Assembly: GCA_903813345.2 (NCBI GenBank)
Contig: CAIIXF020000001.1
Span: 8,499,098-8,563,097, forward strand
DNA: 64,000 nucleotides
Source: Owenia fusiformis
Lineage: Eukaryota; Annelida; Polychaeta; Sabellida; Oweniidae
Reading direction: 5' to 3'
This document shows, piece by piece, positions 20,801 through 38,600 of this stretch. Made by a program: the position numbers and the translations under genes. How positions within the stretch are numbered: position 1 is the first letter of the stretch; each line of letters opens with the position of its first letter. Below the pieces are notes generated by a model that saw only the letters and a program-made list of their open reading frames with translations, was not told where the DNA came from and did not search any database.

Positions 20801-23155
20801 ATTTTCATATAACCCTTATGTGTCTGATACTTATACTAATGAAAATATGTCCAGTAAAGCAAAATATTATCTGTCCACTCAAAGAAAAGATATTTCATTT
20901 TTTGTGGTTTTATAGCATGGGGTCTATGGGGAATCTCCCCGAGCTAGAAGTCACATTTTCAAAGAAAATTAATTTTTCAAAGTTGATAAACACTTTTTAA
21001 AACCACATTTCTAGATGTAATTTTACATGTAGATTTCAAATATGATATTACTTTGACTGAATTTTGAATTTTTAATGACGTAAATCAAGATTATTTCTAC
21101 TCGCATGTGGGTTATTCATTATTTCCAACTTACCTACAGAGCCCCCTGTTGAGAGTTGGCAGAACTCATACATTCCATCAAATACTGGGCAATCTTCTCC
21201 TACATTGACTGAAAAAATCAGTAAGAAGTAAGTTTGTGTTAACAAAATGTAATTGAAAAGCTCAGACATATAATATGATGTAAATACTTCACAATGTATG
21301 AGAAATGGTTTTATGTTGGCTCAGAAGAACTTTGTTAAATTCTATAAAGTGAAGTTTTGATAATATTTTTCTTGGAACTTGAAATTTTATGTCAGAATTC
21401 CTTAGACTTACATCTTTGCATCTGTTTGTTGTATTCTGACATGTTGTCTGGCCTGATGCTACGCAGAAACTTAATGTAATCATCACTGTGGAATTTTGTC
21501 ATCTCTTCCTGTGTGGCTTTATGAGGACGCTGGACAAATAGGAAAACGAAGAAACAATGTACATGTACAATAAGTAACATGTATTCTCGAGAACAAATTA
21601 CATGTTCACAATATGAAGTACCCTCATGCAAATCAAATATATATGAAAGAGGCCCTGTTACTGTAAGCCTCCTCTTATTTCCCCTCATAAAAAACACGAA
21701 TTAACTGCCCTATATATATTATATATGAAACTAGATGTATAGTAATGCATTAAATTGTACTCACATATATCTCCATCTTTCTATAGAGGCCATAATTTAG
21801 TAACAGGTTGTGTGTCATGCGTATACGATGGGGCTTCATGGGATGACCTTGGCCATAGTAGTAGTTGCCAATGTCTCCTGAAACATATAATGATTGTACA
21901 TTAAAAGCTGAAACCATATATTAAGTTAAAGTTATGCTTGATGGGACCTTTGTTACAAATTCTATTGAATAAAGGGCAAATATTCTGAAAAACATACAGT
22001 GAGTACACTAATACAGAACCTGAGACTAACATGATTTCATGTTAGTCTCAGTTTCTATATAGACTATAGGCTAGAGATTTGAGAAATGTCCTAGTTGACA
22101 TTATCCATTTGAGACTGTTTCAAAAAGAAAGATGTTATACTTTATGAAAGCAAAGCATTTTATGATAGACAATAAATAATAGTGGTTATTTTTTTCAATG
22201 AAATCGTGATATTTTTTTTTATATGACTAACAAAGAAACAGCCATCTTTACCCCATGCAAGATATTGCAATCTTTCATACTAAAAAGTCACATGCAAGAT
22301 GAGATTAACTTGTGACATCACTGGTTTATCAACATGACAACAGATACAACGATGTTATAACATCATTGCAATTGAAAGATGGTTTTATCATAAAAGAAAG
22401 GTGACAGTATGAGTATGGCTAACCAAACCCGTCTGGCCCAGTTATCTACTCCTGACGTCGTAGATCTTCGGAAGTAGATAACTGGGCCAGACGGGTTTGG
22501 TTAGAGTATGGCATAATTTAGAGTCATATGAGAAAAACATTCTTGTACTCGTACCTGTGCAATATCGTCCATCCTTGACTCGCTTTGATAATGATCTCAT
22601 CTCTGACTCGATAAAGAAGAATTATTAAAGCTCATCAAGTATAGACGATCTTACACAGCTACTCATACAAGAACTTCTATGTCTAAATGGAAATTATATC
22701 AAATTATTTACTTGAAACAATACTTGAAATTATCGGCCATATTGAACTACGAAATTATGGGCTTCCGTACTTCATTGTGCTTGTTTTGTCAGCTTGTTTT
22801 GTCGGTTTAAAAATGTACAGTTATGCAGATCATCGGTAGGACAAATGATATAAAACTAATTTGAGAATAGGCAATCCTATGTATCGTCACATCTTGAAAC
22901 TGAATCGAATTGATTGTGATTTATGGAAGCGTGGGTATTATGATCGCACCGGTTTTGAAATTTGTTGAATGAATCGCGCTTCTTCTGAAGTTTGAGTATC
23001 GAATCAGAAAAAATATGTGTTGAATCACAACGAAATCTGTGCATATGCAACTGCAATATCAAAGGAATACATAGAAGTGAATAAATACTAAATAAAGTAT
23101 ACATACCATCGTAATAATAGCAAATCTTTTTCTTACTATGCGGAGTACTCGACAT
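14852..23155 (-). CDS. HDAC1: Histone deacetylase 1/2 (class I HDAC), complete
   Basis: Zinc-dependent lysine deacetylase of Sin3, NuRD and CoREST complexes. Exons: 23155-23107, 21877-21765, 21529-21412, 21208-21134, 20508-20370, 20102-19961, one of 19695-19603 or 19422-19330, then 17994-17886, 17510-17370, 17053-16886, 16634-16566, 16355-16215, 15350-15263, 14975-14852. With one of the two alternative exons the frame is 1569 bases, 522 residues plus stop (vertebrate HDAC1/2 about 485). Catalytic parts are intact: [14 protein letters not shown] (His 140/141), [12 protein letters not shown] (Asp174, His176), [12 protein letters not shown] (Asp264), [14 protein letters not shown] (Tyr303). The tail from about residue 375 is acidic then lysine/glutamate-rich, with [19 protein letters not shown] resembling the CK2-phosphorylated serines of HDAC1/2; it is longer than in vertebrates and ends GEEKMDT. 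Intron 1 holds an 85-bp palindromic element, other introns two related MITEs. Confidence 0.97.
15680..16100. mobile_element. MITE with ATGCGAGTAG ends, copy 1
   Basis: The ends ATGCGAGTAG and CTACTCGCAT are inverted repeats around 421 bp of non-coding sequence (GTAGTTACC, CACCACCAGGTGGCT, ACATGGGGTCTATGGGGAAT). The same element is found at 20687-21106 in the same orientation. It lies in an HDAC1 intron, next to exon 16355-16215. Confidence 0.75.
19330..19422 (-). other. HDAC1: HDAC1 alternative exon 7, distal copy
   Basis: 93 bases between CTATTATAG and GTAAGTG, phase 0 at both ends. It encodes residues 213-243, beginning [20 protein letters not shown] and ending [11 protein letters not shown]. 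It joins exon 20102-19961 (ending GTGDLR) to exon 17994-17886 (starting VMCKVMEM). The neighbouring copy at 19603-19695 has the same length and phase, so either gives a complete deacetylase fold. Confidence 0.9.
19603..19695 (-). other. HDAC1: HDAC1 alternative exon 7, proximal copy
   Basis: 93 bases between ACTTTGTAG and GTAGGTTT, phase 0 at both ends. The first 20 residues are identical to the distal copy; the last 11 read [11 protein letters not shown], against [11 protein letters not shown]. Twelve of the 20 shared codons differ only at synonymous positions, so the duplication is old and the protein sequence has been kept. Inclusion of both exons would stay in frame but duplicate a 31-residue strand-loop-helix segment in the catalytic domain, which makes mutually exclusive use the likely mode. 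Confidence 0.9.
20687..21106. mobile_element. MITE with ATGCGAGTAG ends, copy 2
   Basis: 420 bp, same orientation and layout as 15680-16100, ending CTACTCGCAT. It sits in the HDAC1 intron between exons 21208-21134 and 20508-20370. Confidence 0.75.
22419..22503. mobile_element. 85-bp palindromic mini-element with 8-bp target duplication
   Basis: Positions 22419-22450 are the perfect reverse complement of 22473-22504 (32 of 32), with a 22-base loop. GAGTATGG occurs directly on both sides (22411-22418 and 22504-22511), as expected for a target site duplication; the last G of the right arm is shared with it. The element lies in HDAC1 intron 1. Confidence 0.8.
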
Positions 23156-23461
23156 TACGCTTCTTTCAAGTTTTCCAAGTATGCAAATGAAAGACCTCTT
23201 GAATAAAAGCGATAAATAGCTAAATGGATTTTAATAGATGTGCTAATAAAATACACTCTTGATCATCGGTTTGATTACAATGTGAATTCTAATACAAACA
23301 ATGACAAATAAATAAAGCTTATCTTTGCATTCGTTTAATAATCATCCCATTAATGTAAACAATATTTTAGTTTATACTATGGAGTCTTAAAAGTAAATCG
23401 ATTGACCTGACATCTTTGTTTGTTCATTATAAGCTACTGACTACGGTGGCCTATATATAGA

Positions 23462-23606
23462 GATTATCCTATACGAGGTTCAGGATATTGGGATTATCCC
23501 GAGGCTAATATAATATATTTGCCCGAGGGCCGCAGGTCCCGAGGGAAAATATATTATATTGGCCAAGGGATAATCCCAATATCCTGAACCGACTATAGGA
23601 TAATAT
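23462..23606. repeat. Long imperfect palindrome upstream of HDAC1
   Basis: ATTATCCTATA, GGTTCAGGATATTGGGATT and AATATAATATATTT on the left are mirrored by AAATATATTATATT, AATCCCAATATCCTGAACC and TATAGGATAAT on the right, around a CCGAGGG..CCCGAGGG centre. The arms are about 65 bp. It lies about 300 bp upstream of the HDAC1 start codon, so it is probably a small foldback element in the promoter region. Confidence 0.75.
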
Positions 23607-23894
23607 GTTATTCCATACCAATCTTGGTCATCTGGTTTACATTGTTCAATCGTGGAAATATGTTAGAATATTCATGTCCAGTTTTGTTTTCTTGGCCGTC
23701 GGCGGATTTTCCTGTTCTCTCAAATATTCCCACATTTATTTTCTCGAATTTTTGATTGATTAAGTGGATGCTCTTTCCTTTTTTTAAACCATCAAACAGA
23801 TCCCGATTGTCTGTGTTTTCTCCATTGTAGTTTACAGTCATTACGCAAACGTTACAAATTATGAACAAATATGCGAGCGGCGATTATGACGTAG

Positions 23895-24224
23895 CACTGA
23901 CGGATCTGGGGGGGGGGGCCCAGGGGCCCGGGCCCCCCCCATTGGGTGGGCCCAGAAAAAAAAATTTGTGCCCAAAAAAAATTTTGAGCCAAAAAAGGCC
24001 TAAAGGCCCCAAAAAGTAGGCCTTTTTGGTCATAAATGGGCCTTCTAAGGCCTTATTTTTAAATTTTAGGCCAAATTTTGAAGAAAATGGGCCTCAAAAT
24101 TTCAAAATTTGGGCCCACTTTTGGGTTTTAGGGGCCCAAAATTTTTTTCACCGCAAGCGCGGAAACTTTTTTCTCAGACCACAAGTTTGGGCCCCCCCCT
24201 TGTTGGTTCCCAGATCCGCCCCTG
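23895..24224. mobile_element. G/C-tract MITE related to 12417-12654, with 5-bp target duplication
   Basis: The ends CACTGACGGATCTGGG and CCCAGATCCGCCCCTG are inverted repeats; CGTAG flanks both sides (23890-23894 and 24225-24229). Internal GGGCCCAAAATTT strings match the element at 12417-12654. Immediately right, AGCGGGCAGATAT/ATATCTGCCCGCT (about 24228-24257) is a second, smaller palindrome. Confidence 0.75.
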
Positions 24225-24257
24225 CGTAGCGGGCAGATATACTATATCTGCCCGCTC

Positions 24258-26155
24258 GGAGCGGGACGTAAAGCTATATCTGCCCGCTGATGAAAATATA
24301 AGTTTTTACAAACCGGCTTTATGTACCCGTAACACGTCCAAGTATGGGATAAATAAATATATGCTGAGGTAGTAGTAAAAACCACAGGCAATGGAACATA
24401 GAAATAATCCCCCCACTCTCTATATAAAAGTAAATAAATAATATGAAATATCTTTTATAATTGTGTTTACAAGCACTCCTTTTCCCCCAGCTGATGTCTC
24501 GATTTTTTTTTTATTGAAGACTGTCATTGAAACATGGCCTTTAACAAGACAAGACTCATTGCAGGAATTAAAAATGTAATGATTGTCTATACCAGAATTA
24601 ACCAGTTAAACTCAGTGGTAACTTAATTAATCTGTTTTGTCTCAGAGTCTATTTTCAACATTTCAAAAGTATTTTTTGAATCATTGTGTATTCCGTCAGT
24701 CATTCTTACTAAGAGAATGCCTCAGAATTTATAAATGAACCCATCTTCATGTAATGATGCACCCCTAGTAGTGATGCTTGGGTAGTAGTAGAAATATCTG
24801 TGATTCTTCCATGATTTCGACTGACATGAGAAATTGAGTTCAATGGGTATAAATAAAAGGTATAAATAGGGATTTAAAATAAGTGATAGGGACCTCCATA
24901 TGTCAAGCAATCATATACAATATTATGAAAATTGAGAAGACCTGTTCTGAAATATGTAGATTGCAGGATAAAACATTTCTTAGAATCAGGAGTGGAAATT
25001 AACAAACAGTAATAAAGATCATATGTAAAAAAAGCAAAATGGTCACCATTTGATTTACTCAACACTAGTGCCAACAGAAAACCTGGAATTTTGATAAGAT
25101 TCATATAGCACCCACCCAACCATAAATATGCATGCCCATCAACACAAGACAATTTCAGTAGCACTTTTTTAAAACTCCAAATATGACACAAATTTGACAT
25201 ATTTACAATAATTAAATTATTTATTTTCTTACAAGTTCTTGTACACAATGCTGTTCATTATATGCTGATGAACTGCTAAAATAACCATATATACATCAAT
25301 TTGAAAGACAATTCATATCATGATAGAAATGATTATAATGCACTTTTTACATGTTTTAGAACTTAGAAAGCTCAAATATTCTATAAAATCAAAGTTCAGT
25401 AAAAAGAATTACTGTAATACATGTAATAATGAAAATATTTTGAAAGAACATCTGTTTTAAATCAAATCATTACACTGAAAATGAAATACCCTACCCCAGG
25501 TTCCAACTTTGGAACATTCTAACTTATGAATTTGTACTATGTCATTTTCATCTTACAGTAGACAAAGGTTTTCTAGGAAGCATAAGTTACATTTAAACCA
25601 TAAACAGTCCCAAGTTTTTTTCCCAGAAACATGCTAAGGCCAATCATTACATTTAACAACCAATAGATCTATTATCTATAGACCTGTAATTAAAATGGCA
25701 CAAAGTTGTTGCCATCAAACCTAAGACATTAGCTAACATGTCCATATAAAATACTGTCACGGGCCAAAACATCATTTTACAATATCTTAATATTCCAGTT
25801 TAGCTGAAACACCCTTTATTTAAATCTTAAAAATCCTATTTTGAATCATTTCATTGCACATATAGTCAAGTGAGGCGTCCTAAAAAATATGAATTAATCT
25901 TCATAACGGTAATATATATTTTAATGGGTACCAATCCCTCCATTATATTATCAGGTTATTGTGTTATTTAAGGTGAGATATAAAAAATAGATTTTCAAAA
26001 ATTCAGCAAATAATTTGAACATTTACATTTTGTCACAAAATGTATTATTATTGCACATCGGAGGAACCTTGTGAAATATTTTCAAATTATTGTACAAGTG
26101 ATAATATTTTCCTGGTTGGCTTTTTGATAATTGGAAAACAATTCATGAAACGATG
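24258..26155. other. Non-coding spacer between HDAC1 and TMEM259
   Basis: AT-rich sequence. I see no gene, RNA or well-bounded element. The 3' UTR of TMEM259 may reach into the right-hand end of the HDAC1-TMEM259 spacer; no strong polyadenylation signal could be singled out. Confidence 0.4.
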
Positions 26156-26865
26156 AAAGGAGGAGGGAAAGTATCGCAACAGATTTTGGACAATCATATG
26201 TCGGATTTTGGCTATTTTCTGAGGATTTAAACAGATGCATTTTATGTTAGGCCAATGCATCATATCCAGGAAAAGCAGATTATAAGATAATTTCGACTTT
26301 GAGACAGGGGAGATGCAAACAAACAACCCACATGTTTTTTTCTGAAATGTTGTCCTGATTTTCAACCCCTTCCACCCCTGCTTTTTCAATTTTTGTTCCA
26401 TCAATATGTTGTGTTTTAAGACACAGTTAACCCCTTTAAAGGAATAAGTAATTCCTCTTCGATAAAGTAAAAAAATCAATATTTTCCATGTTATTTTCCC
26501 ATAGGGAAAACTCATGCTAATTTTGGTCATCCATATTGGATATCTTTAAAACCCCTGAAGGAATAACTTATTCCTTTAAAGGAGTTAATTGTGTTTCAAA
26601 ACGCAACATACTGATGCAACAAAAATCGAAAAAGAAGGGGTGGAAGGGTTTGAAAATCAGGACAACATTTCAGAAAAAACATGTGGGTGGGTTGTTTGCA
26701 TCTTCCCTGTTTCAAAGTTGAAATTATTTCATCATTTCTATGAGTACTTTTCCTGGAGGATACACATTGGCCTAACATATATACCTGGTTAAATCCTCAG
26801 TTAGTAGCCAAAATCCAACATATGACTGTCCGAAACCTGTTGCGATACTTTCCCTCCTCCTTTTA
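26156..26865. mobile_element. Foldback element, copy 1
   Basis: The left arm starting GAGGGAAAGTATCGCAACAG is reversed in the right arm ending CTGTTGCGATACTTTCCCTC; arms are about 300 bp with several small indels around AAGGAATAACTTATTCCTTT. A second copy of the family lies at 40266-40924 in BABAM1. No transposase is visible. Confidence 0.75.
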
Positions 26866-27405
26866 ACTTGAAACAAATTTTTGAATGCCCAAAGACCAAA
26901 AATATATATACAGTTTCTCAGAAACTCAAAATATACTTTTACATCAAGATCCATACAAAAGTCTCGCCAATTGCCGTTTTATTTATGTTTGTTTTGGAAC
27001 CTAGGAGCTATACATATATGTACATAAATATATAGTGCTGCCTGAAGTAGTCATTCTGCGTAATGTACAGGACTTTAACAAGTAGTCCATGTCCCTTTTT
27101 CATCAATTTCCATTTGAAATACTGAATGATTTAACAATATTGTTCTTTGTAAATCATATAGTAAAGTGTTCAGGGATATAAAAACTGTACCATGTTTACT
27201 GCATTTGTTAATGAACTTATTTCAAACATCTACTTAGACACCCACCATGTAACAGCATGGATTTACTTCTGTTTGGAGATATCAAAAATTCCAACCCCCT
27301 TATTTTCAACTTTTATCTAAATACAAATTTTCCTGAAGAAGTTCACCCATGTTATTCTATCATGATGGGCTCCTATGAACCCTAGCAGATCTGTTTGGAC
27401 TAAAC

Positions 27406-33414
<6,009 letters not shown>

Positions 33415-33885
33415 GGCTGCTCACCTCTGAAAATTTCAAATTATGTTCACTCATAATTTTTTTGTTTTTGCACTAAAGTGCATAGAGCACGGGATGTCGC
33501 CATTTTTCAACTTTCAGTTTCGAAACTTCTAATTTCATGCATCTTTTTGCGTATAGCAGTCGTTATAGGCTGTCCTTCGTTAAAAATAATATACGGGAAT
33601 GAACCTAAGGAAACAAAGAACTCTAGGAACTACCAATTTTTAACAGTGGACGTGTCTTGAGGAAGAAATCGACTCTGGAGGTAATAATTTGGATGCGAAA
33701 ATTGCCGGTTCTTGCATTTTAATCACTTCTTTACATATTCTTCAGATTTCTCAGCAACTAGTGGATGGATTGCTACGATTTTGGGTAACTTTGCTCTGTA
33801 GTGTTGTTTGAATCAGCATGTTGATTATTGAAAGGATTCCTTATGATTTTACTGGATATATCTAACAATCATTTTCTACAAATTT

Positions 33886-35217
33886 CAGGAAGCATCAAAA
33901 ACGACCCCCCTTTTACTCTTAATAAGAAGTAGTGTTGTCGCGATGTGCCATAATCGTACATCGATGCATCGGCAATTTTCAGTAGTAAACATCGATGCAC
34001 ATCGCGAAAAGTGCACTGAAATACCGAATGCTAATGCACTAAAATATCGAACAGAACAAATTAATAAGAGTACGCTGGTACATCCGGGAACATAGTAACG
34101 GTGAAATGAAAGTTAAAGCGGCTCTAAGGTCTGTGGAGAGAAAAATGGAGAAATTTTACCTTTTCTGAGCTATCGGGGTGAAGTTTGGTCCAACATCTTC
34201 TTCCTTATTCCTATTTTATAAAAATGTATGCATATGGCAATATTCATCAACCAGTAGAACTGGCAAATAGTTTAGAATCTACAATTCCATACAAGGAGTC
34301 CCACTCATAGATTTTTCAAATTCTTCCCAAGTCGACGTCGAAACACCTAGTGGGTGAAATTGAAACTAATTTTTCTGGCTGCTCGAATCGATAAAATCTC
34401 TGATAGTGTGAGTCTTTTTATGAAATCTTTCTGATAGAAAACACTTAATTAATATTAGAAAGCATTAAATGTTGAATCCGAAGCGTAATCTGAAATAAAA
34501 GTGAAAAAACATTGCGCGGACGTCAGAGAAAAACTTCCGGTTTAATAAAAAATGGCGGACGTCGAAGGAGAAATTTTGACGAAGAATTAGAGGATTTTCC
34601 TTTGCCATTATCGATCGTTATAAGGTATGTGCATAAATTCTAGTAGCATACATGGAAAATAGATACATTTTTAAAGGCAACAACATATTCAAAGCTTTCA
34701 TTTTACGATAGGCCCAGGAACATTGGATACGACTCGGCAATCGATACTCCCACTTTAAGTAATTTTTTTAGACTTATGGTTCATTTCGACTAGCTAAAAC
34801 AGTTTTAAGCGAAAGAATATCAGAAAACATTTGAAAATGAAATAAGACATGAAAAAAGGTAAGCAATTTGTGTCAAAATAAGATAAGAAAGGGCGATTTT
34901 TAGCAAATTAAAATTTTTTAAAAACATCAATGTTTTGTTTCAGACATCGATGCATCGCCAGAACCAGCTTTGGCGATGTATATCGCGATGTATCGATTAA
35001 TCGCCACAACACTAATAAGAAGTACACACTCTTCGGAGGGCTTGCCCGACCCTTCAGACAAGCCCCTGTGATTAGCCTTTTGCAGATTATTGACATAGAC
35101 ATAGATATTTTCACCAACATATCAGATGAGATACTCCAATTTGCTTCATCCTGCTGTGGACAAGTTATCAAGATCTTGATTGAGATATCCGACAGTGAGA
35201 GTATTAGGGAAGTGTGA
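33886..35217 (+). pseudogene. Unidentified open frame split by a hAT element
   Basis: An acceptor (ACAAATTTCAG) at about 33890 opens a frame that runs into the hAT insertion at 33930 and resumes behind it at 35015 in the same register; with one copy of the 8-bp duplication removed it is open to the TGA at 35215-35217. The downstream part includes KKYTLFGGLARPFRQAP, DEILQFASSCCGQ and VIKILIEISDSESIREV. Upstream, 33648-33681 is bounded by AATTTTTAACAG and GTAATA and would join in frame. I find no start codon and do not recognise the protein. It may be a broken small gene divergent from TMEM259 or a host fragment. Confidence 0.4.
33930..35014. mobile_element. hAT-type non-autonomous transposon
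   Basis: The ends TAGTGTTGTCGCG and CGCCACAACACTA are inverted repeats, followed inward by ATCGATGCATCG-rich subterminal motifs. The 8-bp target duplication is ATAAGAAG (33922-33929 and 35015-35022). No transposase motif is visible. The part around 34140-34200 (TTTTCTGAGCTATC) resembles the TTAA-MITE family, suggesting an inner insertion. Confidence 0.85.
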
Positions 35218-35665
35218 GCTTAGATCTAATTATTATTGAAAATAAATAATTTTGATGAAAAAATCAAAATATGCCACTATTATCAAGCTGTTTTTAATCA
35301 ATTTAAGCTATTTATAAGCCAATTAATAACTTGAAACGAAGGATACATGTATCGCTAATACAAAAAACTTAAAATTACTCACTAATTTGAACTAGTTATG
35401 AACTAATATAGATGTTTTTGTCAATTTCGTTTACTTCTGGACGTCATTATTTCCAACCATTTTTAAATCTCGACAAAACGAGATCAAGATTAATTTTGCA
35501 CTTGCGGTGCATATCATTGATATAATGTTCTCCAAACCAATAACATAATTATTGATAAAATATAGGTAATCGAAATAGAGTAGTAAATAGTTCCAATGCA
35601 TGAAAATGACGTTTTTTATGTAAAATAAATATCTCGAAAAAGCGAGATCACGATTGTAAACAAAG

Positions 35666-38600
35666 ATGGCGGACGATCAGAAAAAAGCAGTTCTGAAAGA
35701 ATTAACACAAAGATTGCCTAAAACAGAGACTCACGCCAGTAATGATGCTCAAAAAGAGCATGCAAACATAAGTTCGACCTCTAATTCAAACATGAAACAA
35801 GCCAACACAGCCTCAAGTAGCAAAGTTAGGGATACAAATGACTATGAAAAACCACTTCCGCCTGTGCCAAAAAATGATGATGATTCTGCCTCATCTGCTG
35901 ATGAGGAAGTGATTGCTGAAATGCTATGTCCAAGAATCAATTGTCCTGAGAAAATAGTAGGTAGATATGCAGTCGAAGACAGAATTCTATAGATGGCCAA
36001 TATGTCCGGATGCGAGGTTCCATTGCTTTGCTTTGCATATACATCCAGCAATTTGATTCATTGATTGGTTCAAATTAGGTGCAACAAGTAGTGCAGAGGG
36101 GCCATTCAACGATCATGGACCAGTGTCAAAATATATTTAAGTTTGGATATTTCATCAAGACTAACATCTATTTTTATTTTCTACAAACAAACCCCCTAGA
36201 TTTATCCCGTTCCAGGACTTATGGTCCTGTACTGAGCGCATACATTTGCCTGTACGATTACAACTTGGGAGAATTATCTACGCCCCTTCCACTTAAGAAA
36301 CCTACCTCAATGCATTCTAGGACTCAAAATGTAACTTCTAATATATTGGAACCGCCGATTGTCTGGGTTAGTTGGCACAACAAGGTCTTTTTGTTTCTTA
36401 TGGCTCTTTTGGTCGAAGTTCGATTAAGATGGCGGTTATAACGGAATTTCCCGAAGTTTTCCGTAATAGCACGAACTTGGTATTTCGTTACGTCACTTCC
36501 GTGTAAAATGGATTTGTTTCCGGTAAGAGGGAATTTCGAAAATTTCGGACAATATTTTCAATATTTACTGCCATGTCGACATCCTATGCTCTTAACTGTA
36601 TACTGAATGGTTAAACAATGTTTCTTACCGGAAACAAATCCATTTAAACACGGAAGTGACGTAACGAAATACCAAGTTCGTGCTATTACGGAAAACTTCG
36701 GGAAATTCCGTTATAACCGCTATCTTAAAGTGCCTGATAAACTATAAAATGCGCATGCGTCCAGGTGTTGATAAACTATAAATAGCGAAAACCCAGGGTT
36801 TGTCATCACAAGGTAAGCCAGGACGTGTTGAGCGAACATCTAGTGTTGATATTGAATTTACATGTAGCCAGATAAGTTTCCTTATTGAAATTACATATAG
36901 TTATTAGCATACTTTGTAGGTGATAATTAATTAATAAAATATGAGTATATATGAAAGAACTTGGCCATTTCGAACCTGTTGAAAGTTTGTGTCTCTCGGC
37001 TACACCGGGGAATTTACTTCCATGAGTACAGACACAAATGTGGGGCTCCCCAAGAGGTACGTGAGAAGGTGACCTGGCATCAAATGTACGACTAAATGCT
37101 TCTATCGAGTAGATAAAAGAACGAATACGACAATAAGTTATTGCAAACGACAATTCCGAGCATTCATCTCACTGAAGTATTTTGAAGTGAAGAAAATATG
37201 ATTTTTGTTTTGAAACATGGATTCAGATGAACGTAACTTCATTCTGACAACTAATCAAAACTGAACAAGATTGATTATACGTAACAGACGATTTATCGTT
37301 TTACAATGTTTTGATCGGCTAAACGAATGAAACCAAGAAATTGTGACATGTAAAATGGCATTTTTGAAATGTAAAATTTAAAAGTGACAAACACAACCTC
37401 CCTATCCACTCTTTATGAGCCCTAATATGTACATGCAGCAGTGGTAGTGTACAGCTTATTATCACGCTTTGTATTCTAAAGCTTGTTGTTTTTGATAACA
37501 CTGTTCACTCGACGTAAATGTTTTGTGTGTGCGCAGTCAACGATAATCATTGTTTTATCCCGGTTATATGACCTCGGCAATTATAACAAAACCGTACTAA
37601 ACGAAAAAAAACACAAATAAGAGAAGGCTTTCACACACATATAAAAAATGAACTAGTCTAATCCGCCAGTATAAACTCTGTTATATACGTAGCCAGGTCG
37701 GGCGCACACTTTAATCGAACTTCGACCAAAAGAGCCATAAGAAACAAAAAGACCTCGTTGTGCCAACTAACCCAGACAATCGGCGGTTCCAATATATTAG
37801 AAGTTACATTTTGAGAATGCATTGAGGTAGGTTTCTTAAGTGGAAGGGGCGTAGATAATTCTCCCAAGTTGTAATCGTACAGGCAAATGTATGCGTTCAG
37901 TACAGGACCATAAGTCCTGGAACGGGATAACCCCTAGATAATCATTATTTCAGCTTATATTCCTCTTGAAACATGGTGGATCTTAAAAATATAAAAGTGG
38001 ACGTCCCCTTTTTGAAGCTTTAAACTGAATTTACACTTTTTAATGCCGAAATTGATAGTTTATCCATACATTTTAAGAAAATAGGTATGTCGAAGAAGAT
38101 GTTAAGCCAACTGTTGCCTTGATAGCGCAGAAAAAGTTAAAATTTTCCTATTTTCTCTACAAGCCTTATTGCCCCTTTAAAGTGCATGGGCAATCAATAA
38201 AGTACTCATATTTTGAGATAGACTAGACGTCACTTATGTCACTTAAAAATTCGAAATGATTTTACATGTTAATTCTGTACTTGGTCAGCCATGTTGGCGG
38301 AAGTTACACTGAAACGCAAACTCCATTAAACGAAACGAAATCATTAGAAAAATCCATGGCACACATTGTGCGCATGTGCAGCAAAGTTTAAACCAATCAG
38401 ATTATTTGATTATTTTGCATGGGCAATCAATAAAGTACTCATATTTTGAGATAGACTAGACGTCACTTATGTCACTTAAAAATAATATCTAATAATTATT
38501 AGGTTTATTTTTGTAAAGTGTAAAAACAAAAAGTATACATCCAACAGATTGAAGTGTAATGACAGAATGTCAGTCGAATATCAGAAGGTATGAGCTGTAT

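Noticed and set aside
26087-26721. Frames on both strands with SFKGVNC
   Set aside because: They come from the two reversed arms of a foldback element.
36079-37867. Frames containing STPLPLKKPTSMHS at both ends, and again at 53379
   Set aside because: They translate the long inverted repeats of the MULE-like elements and have no protein-like conservation beyond that.
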